DNA of 28,261 nucleotides from JBQCEE01 sp051960575. Lineage in GTDB: Bacteria; Actinomycetota; Actinomycetes; Mycobacteriales; Jatrophihabitantaceae. A program made the translations under genes and the position numbers. Location of the stretch: the NCBI RefSeq assembly GCF_051960575.1, contig NZ_JBQCEE010000212.1, positions 1 through 28,261 of the forward strand. Reading direction: 5' to 3'. The notes beneath the pieces are model-generated. The model was not told the origin of the DNA and searched no databases. It was given only the letters and a program-made list of their open reading frames with translations. Below are positions 24,047 to 28,261 of this stretch, piece after piece (position 1 is the stretch's first letter; every line of letters starts with the position of its first letter).

Positions 24047-24858
24047 GCGGTCACAGGGTTGAGCCGCGCCAGCGCCGCCCTGGCCTCGACCAGCCAGTCG
24101 TGCCGGTGCTCCGCCGGCGGCGTCCAGGTGTCCGTCCAGCCGAGCCACCGCAGCGCGAGGGCGAGCCGGGCGCGGTCGAGATCGCGGGCGTCCGCACCGC
24201 CGTACGCCTCGACCAGCTGCTGGGCCTGCGGCTCGCGCCAGCCGGTGACGAAGGCGGCCAGGTCGAGCACGCCCGGCCCGACGCCGGCCGTCTCCCAGTC
24301 GACGGGCACGACGCGCGAGCCGCTCACCAGCACGTTGGACGGATAGAACTCGCCATGGACGAGGGTCGTGGGCCGCTGCGCGAGCACCTGCAGCTCGGTG
24401 AGCGCGGCGTCGAGGTCGAGCCCGGTGGTGCGCGGTGCGGCGCGGTCGAGCCAGGCGAGCAGGGTCGCCTCGCCGAGCAGGGGCGCCTCGTCGAAGCCGG
24501 CGAAGCGGCGGTGGTGCTCACCGAGCCACGCCGCCACGGCCAGCCACCGGTCGAACTCGCCGAGCTGCCAGATCTCGACGCCCTCGACGAGCTCGATCAG
24601 CAACCAGTCGTCTCCACATCCGTAGAGCCGCGGGCCGATCCCGGCCGGGCAGAGAACGTCACGGTAGATCGTGAGCTCGCGTCCGGGCGGGTAGTCACGG
24701 CGGGCGTGCAGCTGCTTCAGCAACAGCCGTTGCGTGCCGTGCGGGTGCTGCAGCACCACCTCGGTGAGCGGGCTGCTTGTCGCGTAGGCGTAGGGGCGGC
24801 GGGCGACGAGGGCGGCGCCCGGGAACAGCGCGTGCAGGTCGTCGTCGGACGGCTTCAC
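24043..24858 (-). CDS. APH-fold phosphotransferase
   Basis: 271 aa. The protein-kinase-like APH fold is shown by K48 (LLLKQLHA), H168-G-E170-F-Y-P-S-N175 (Brenner-like loop, with Glu where Asp is usual) and VPVDWE with D187, the metal-binding Asp. The phosphate acceptor is probably a sugar or small glycoconjugate rather than an antibiotic, judging by neighbouring glycosyltransferase and deacetylase genes. The Asp-to-Glu change also occurs in relatives and need not inactivate it. The GTG start overlaps the upstream stop (GTGA); ATGA joins it to the deacetylase. Confidence 0.85.
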   Translation of the reverse strand: MKPSDDDLHALFPGAALVARRPYAYATSSPLTEVVLQHPHGTQRLLLKQLHARRDYPPGRELTIYRDVLCPAGIGPRLYGCGDDWLLIELVEGVEIWQLGEFDRWLAVAAWLGEHHRRFAGFDEAPLLGEATLLAWLDRAAPRTTGLDLDAALTELQVLAQRPTTLVHGEFYPSNVLVSGSRVVPVDWETAGVGPGVLDLAAFVTGWREPQAQQLVEAYGGADARDLDRARLALALRWLGWTDTWTPPAEHRHDWLVEARAALARLNPVTA

Positions 24859-25958
24859 GCGAGCACCCGGTTGAGCAGGCCGGTCAGCACGACGCCCGCG
24901 TCGAGGTGCGTCTCGGCCAGGGCGCGGGCGGCGTGCCGGTGGTCGGCGTACTCGTCGGTCACGGCCTCGATGGCGCCCGCGGCCGAGTCGAGGTCGGTGA
25001 ACGACAGCAGCCCCTTGCCGGCGGGCAGCCGGCGCTCGAAGCCGGTGGCCGACGTGACCACCGGCCGGCCGCTGGCGAGGTAGGCGGCGCTGCGGTCACT
25101 GAACCAGCCCGAGTCGCTGACGACGTAGCCGGTCTTGGCCACGCCGAACTCGGCGAACGAGCCCGCGACGAAGTCGCGGTACTGCTGCGGGCCGGCGGCG
25201 ACGGTGTCGGGGTCGAGCAACTGCCACCCGTGCGCGTGCAGGGCGGCGAGGTCGGCCGTCTCGTCCGGGTGGATGGCGAGTGCCGGCGTGAGTTGCTTGC
25301 CGACCCGTGACGGCAGGTCGAGCAGCGGCCGCAGCGCGTGCGCCTTCTGCCCGTAGTGCACGCCGTCGGCGTGGATCGACCCGTATGCGCGCCAGTGCCC
25401 GACGGTGGTGAACGCGTCGTGCCGCAGCGTGTCGGCCCACGGCCACTGCGCCAGCACGACGGGCGGCAGCAGCGGCACCCACTCGATCCCGCAGGCCGGG
25501 ATGGTGCGCCCGACCGAGTCGCTCAGCGTCACGAAGTCGGTGTGCGCGGCGAAGCGCATGTCGACGCCCTCGACGGCGTGCCACAGCTGCACGAACGCGG
25601 GATCGAGGTCGAGGTAGACCCGCACCGGCACGCGGTCGAGGATCGCCCGGTCGGTCAGCATGCCGGCGACGTTGACGAGCAGGTCGGCGCGCCGGGCCGC
25701 GGCGAGCACGTCGCCGCGCTCGGCGCCCGCCGTCGTGCCGTCGGCGTCGATGACGGCCCACCGCCCCGCGAAACCGAAGGGTTCGAGCACGCGCGCCACC
25801 TCGTCGGCCGCCGCGACCGGGGCGGGTTCGACGAACCAGACATCCCAGCCGAGCGCACGGAATCCGAGCAGGTACTGCAACACCGCCCACGCCGCGCCGC
25901 CCTGTCGGGGGACGCGACCGATGGTCCCGGCGAAGAGCAGGGTGGGTCGCGGTTGCAT
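24855..25958 (-). CDS. GT-B-like glycosyltransferase, paralogue 1
   Basis: 367 aa. N-terminal Rossmann-like half with LQYLLGFRALGWDVWFVEP, a central RVYLDLDPAFVQLWHA motif and a C-terminal half with GWFSDRSAAYLASGRPVVTSATGFERRLPAGKGLLSF, the nucleotide-sugar side of GT-B enzymes. The protein is clearly related to the two plus-strand genes beyond the divergent promoter. No membrane helices. It begins the minus-strand operon GT-kinase-deacetylase. Donor and acceptor are unknown; glycan or lipid-linked sugar work is inferred. A TAAAAT box lies 8 nt before the ATG. Confidence 0.8.
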   Translation of the reverse strand: MQPRPTLLFAGTIGRVPRQGGAAWAVLQYLLGFRALGWDVWFVEPAPVAAADEVARVLEPFGFAGRWAVIDADGTTAGAERGDVLAAARRADLLVNVAGMLTDRAILDRVPVRVYLDLDPAFVQLWHAVEGVDMRFAAHTDFVTLSDSVGRTIPACGIEWVPLLPPVVLAQWPWADTLRHDAFTTVGHWRAYGSIHADGVHYGQKAHALRPLLDLPSRVGKQLTPALAIHPDETADLAALHAHGWQLLDPDTVAAGPQQYRDFVAGSFAEFGVAKTGYVVSDSGWFSDRSAAYLASGRPVVTSATGFERRLPAGKGLLSFTDLDSAAGAIEAVTDEYADHRHAARALAETHLDAGVVLTGLLNRVLA

Positions 25959-25993
25959 AACACGGATTTTACCTTGCCTGGCACACTGTCGCC
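25959..25993. promoter_or_regulatory. Compact divergent promoter of the glycosyltransferase cluster
   Basis: Only 35 bp separate two divergent start codons. On the minus strand TAAAAT (25971-25966) is well placed for a leaderless or nearly leaderless start at 25958. The plus-strand -10 is less clear. Such a short gap means the two directions must share or compete for promoter DNA. Confidence 0.45.
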
Positions 25994-27103
25994 ATGGCCC
26001 GGGACGTCGTCGTGCTCAGCGGTGCGCTCGCGCAGCGCCCCGGGCGACCCGGGCACACCTGGGTGTTCCTGCAGTATCTGCTCGGCCTCCGCGGGCTGGG
26101 GTACGACGTGCACTTCGTCGACCGGCTGCCCTCGGATGCGGACAGCGCCGACGGCGTCGAGTGGGTGCGCGGCGTCATGGCCTCGGTCGGCCTCGGCGAC
26201 TGCTGGACGGTGCTGCTGCCGGACGGCGGCGCTGCTGGCGCGGCACGGTCGACCGCGCTCGACCGGGTGCGCCGGTCGGTGCTGCTGCTGAACGTCATGG
26301 GCTACCTCGACGACCCCGAGCTGCTGGCCGCCGCACCCCGCCGCGTGTTCCTCGACATCGACCCGGGCTTCGGGCAGCTCTGGCAGGCGCTCGGCCTGGC
26401 CGACGTCTTCGCCGGCCACGACGTCTTCGCCACCGTCGGGACGAACCTGCCGGCCTCGACCGTGCCGCTGCTCGACCGCCCCTGGATCACCACGGTGCCG
26501 CCGGTGTTCCTGCCTGCCTGGCCGGTGCAGCCGGCGCGCCCGGACGGCCCCTTCACGAGCGTCGCGAGCTGGCGCGGCCCGTTCGGGCCGATCGAGTACA
26601 CGGGACGCACCTACGGCCTGCGCGTGCACGAGTTCCGCCGCTTCCTCAGGCTGCCCGTGCGCATCGGCGCCGACTTTCGGCTGGCGCTCGACATCGACCC
26701 GGCCGACGACGCCGACCGGGTGCGGCTCGAGGCCGACGGCTGGGTGCTGTGCGATCCGTCCACGGTCGCCACGCTCGACGCCTACCGCGGCTTCCTCGCC
26801 GACTCGGCGGCCGAGCTGTGCATCGCCAAGCAGCTCTACGTCGCCACCCGGGGCGGATGGTTCAGCGACCGCAGCGCCTGCTACCTCGCGTCCGGGCGGC
26901 CGGTGGTCATGCAGGACACCGGGGCGACGCTGCCGACCGGTGCCGGGCTGCTGACCTTCTCGACCCCCGACGAAGCGGTCGCCTGCATCGAGGCGGTGCG
27001 TGCCGACCACGCCCGGCACGCCCGCGCCGCCCGCGAGCTGGCCGAATCGGTGCTGTCGACCTCGGTGGTGCTGCCGAGGCTGCTCGACGCGGTGACCGCA
27101 TGA
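25994..27103 (+). CDS. GT-B-like glycosyltransferase, paralogue 2
   Basis: 369 aa. Same plan as its neighbours: TWVFLQYLLGLRGLGYDVHFVDR near the start, RRVFLDIDPGFGQLWQA in the middle, GGWFSDRSACYLASGRPVVMQDTGATLPTGAGLLTFSTPDEA towards the end. The N-terminal GALAQRPGRPGHT stretch may be a donor loop. A distinguishing point is the internal THEFRRFL/HEFRR segment, shared with paralogue 3 but not with paralogue 1 (KAHALR). The ATG stands at the edge of the divergent promoter and the gene's stop overlaps the next start (ATGA). Confidence 0.8.
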   Translation: MARDVVVLSGALAQRPGRPGHTWVFLQYLLGLRGLGYDVHFVDRLPSDADSADGVEWVRGVMASVGLGDCWTVLLPDGGAAGAARSTALDRVRRSVLLLNVMGYLDDPELLAAAPRRVFLDIDPGFGQLWQALGLADVFAGHDVFATVGTNLPASTVPLLDRPWITTVPPVFLPAWPVQPARPDGPFTSVASWRGPFGPIEYTGRTYGLRVHEFRRFLRLPVRIGADFRLALDIDPADDADRVRLEADGWVLCDPSTVATLDAYRGFLADSAAELCIAKQLYVATRGGWFSDRSACYLASGRPVVMQDTGATLPTGAGLLTFSTPDEAVACIEAVRADHARHARAARELAESVLSTSVVLPRLLDAVTA

Positions 27104-28197
27104 CGACCGTCGTGGTCGGCGGTGCGTTGGCCGACAAGGCGGGCAGCGGCGGTGAGGCGTGGGTGCGCCTGAGCTGGGTGCGCGGGCTGCAGCAGCTCGG
27201 GCTCGACGTGTGGTTCGTCGAGGACGCCGCCTCGGCCGCCGGCCGCTCGTACTTCGCCGACGTCGTGCGGCGCTTCGGGCTCGCTGACCGGGCCACGCTG
27301 CTCGTCGACGACGAGGTGGTCGAGGGGCCGGACCCGTCCGACGTCGCGGACGGTGCGGTGCTGCTCAACATCAGTGGCAACCTCGCGTCCCCGCAGTTGT
27401 TGAGGCGCTTCGCCCAGCGGGTGTTCGTCGACATCGATCCCGGGTTCACGCAGGTGTGGCACGCGCAGGGGCTGGCGGGGGCACGGCTTTCCGGCCACGA
27501 CCGGTTCGTCACCATCGCCGAGCATCTCGGCCACCCCGACTGCCTCGTGCCCACGAACGGGCTCGACTGGATCACAACGCGCCAGCCGGTCGTGCTCGCC
27601 GACTGGCCGGCCGTACCGCTGCCGGACGAGTTCCGGTTCACGACCGTGAGCAGCTGGCGCCCGCCGTACGGCCCGCTCAGCTGGGGCGGACGCGAGTACG
27701 GCCTCAAGGTGCACGAGTTCCGGCGCATCATGGCGCTGCCGCGACGCGTCGACGCCCCGCTCGAACTGGCCCTGGCGATCCACTCGGGCGACGACCGCGA
27801 CCGGCTGGCCCTGCTCGAGCACGGCTGGCAGCTGGCCGACCCGGCCGCGGCGGCCACACCGGACGGCTTTCGGGCCTACGTGCAGGGCTCGGCGGCGGAG
27901 TGCTCGGTCGCACAGGGCGTCTACGTCGGCATGCGCACGGCGTGGTTCAGCGACCGCACCGTGCGCTACCTCGCGTCCGGCCGGCCGGCGTTGCTGCAGG
28001 AGACGGGGTTCAGCCAGCATCTGCCGTCCGGCATGGGTCTGGTCCCGTTCACCGACCTCGATTCGGCGGCGGCGGGCGCGGCGCGCATCCTGGCCGACCC
28101 GATCGGGCACGCCGAGGCCGCCCGCGCGCTCGCCGAGTCGCACTTCGCCGCCGAGGTCGTGCTGCCACCCCTGCTCGACCGCCTCGGCATCACCTGA
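27100..28197 (+). CDS. GT-B-like glycosyltransferase, paralogue 3
   Basis: 365 aa. The protein starts GGALADKAGSGGEAWVRLSWVRGLQQLGLDVWFVED, carries RVFVDIDPGFTQVWHA and ends with TAWFSDRTVRYLASGRPALLQETGFSQHLPSGMGLVPFTD. It is closer to paralogue 2 than to paralogue 1 (shared HEFRRI/HEFRRF and GPLSWGGREYGLKVHEFRR-like segments). Complete within the window; ATG overlaps the preceding stop. Probably acts in the same pathway, adding a different sugar or acting on a different acceptor. Confidence 0.8.
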   Translation: MTTVVVGGALADKAGSGGEAWVRLSWVRGLQQLGLDVWFVEDAASAAGRSYFADVVRRFGLADRATLLVDDEVVEGPDPSDVADGAVLLNISGNLASPQLLRRFAQRVFVDIDPGFTQVWHAQGLAGARLSGHDRFVTIAEHLGHPDCLVPTNGLDWITTRQPVVLADWPAVPLPDEFRFTTVSSWRPPYGPLSWGGREYGLKVHEFRRIMALPRRVDAPLELALAIHSGDDRDRLALLEHGWQLADPAAAATPDGFRAYVQGSAAECSVAQGVYVGMRTAWFSDRTVRYLASGRPALLQETGFSQHLPSGMGLVPFTDLDSAAAGAARILADPIGHAEAARALAESHFAAEVVLPPLLDRLGIT

Positions 28198-28210
28198 CGG
28201 ATGAATACCG

Positions 28211-28261
28211 CTTGTCCCCCGGCCCGGTCAGATCTCGCGGGCGAGAGCGACTGGGCCAGGG
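28211..28261. repeat. CTTGTCCCC-type palindromic repeat, cut by the window end
   Basis: CTTGTCCCCCGGCCCGGTCAG (28211-28231) begins a relative of the element at 16045: the same CTTGTCCCCC head and GGTCAG arm end, and the start of the inverted arm (CGACTGGGCCAGGG, 28248-28261). The right end is outside the window. Confidence 0.65.

Noticed and set aside
25660..28197. 845-codon plus-strand frame over the glycosyltransferases
   Set aside because: Only its last 365 codons (from 27100) look like a real protein; the earlier part is out of frame with paralogues 1 and 2.

Overview
The window reads as chromosome from a high-GC actinobacterium. Supporting signs are GTG starts, many 4-bp ATGA/GTGA stop-start overlaps, -10 boxes placed for leaderless transcripts, an HU gene, a SigC-like ECF sigma factor with a membrane anti-sigma factor, a DUF6318-type lipoprotein and an ESX-like toxin. 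Nothing fixes the genus.

Region 1 (1-9970) is a defence-island-like accessory block, visibly less GC-rich than the rest. It starts with the 3' end of an IS21-family helper gene (istB) and the right terminus of that element. A tight four-gene minus-strand operon follows. In transcription order it encodes an unrecognised ~700-aa protein, an unrecognised ~300-aa protein, an 1822-aa DEAD/H-type helicase carrying DUF1998 and several zinc clusters (DruE-like or DrmA-DrmB-like), and a Cas4/AddB-like PD-(D/E)XK nuclease with an Fe-S cysteine set. The block abuts the 3' end of tRNA-Ala(GGC), a classic integration site. This is the best candidate for an undescribed system: an anti-phage or DNA-processing complex resembling Druantia and DISARM but matching neither in composition.

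Region 2 (9972-12285) has tRNA-Ala, HU, and a toxin-immunity pair. The toxin has an ESX/WXG-like N-terminus and a colicin D-like tRNase C-terminus, followed by a colicin D immunity-like protein.

Region 3 (12286-20849) is a copper and cytochrome-oxidase-assembly neighbourhood. It holds a DoxX protein fused to a DsbA-like domain without CxxC, a SCO1/SenC lipoprotein, a PCuAC chaperone, a CopC-CopD fusion, and a ZAS anti-sigma factor with a Met/His-rich segment, divergent from a SigC-like ECF sigma factor. A secreted lipoprotein/PKD-like pair sits inside it. A DUF3817 membrane protein and a small membrane protein follow.

Region 4 (20850-28261) encodes an AlkB-like dioxygenase, a membrane PP2C/SpoIIE phosphatase, and a five-gene cluster. 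That cluster has three paralogous GT-B-like proteins around a divergent promoter, an APH-fold kinase and a YdjC/ChbG deacetylase, and looks like a glycan or glycoconjugate pathway. Palindromic REP-like repeats of at least three types occupy most convergent gene ends.
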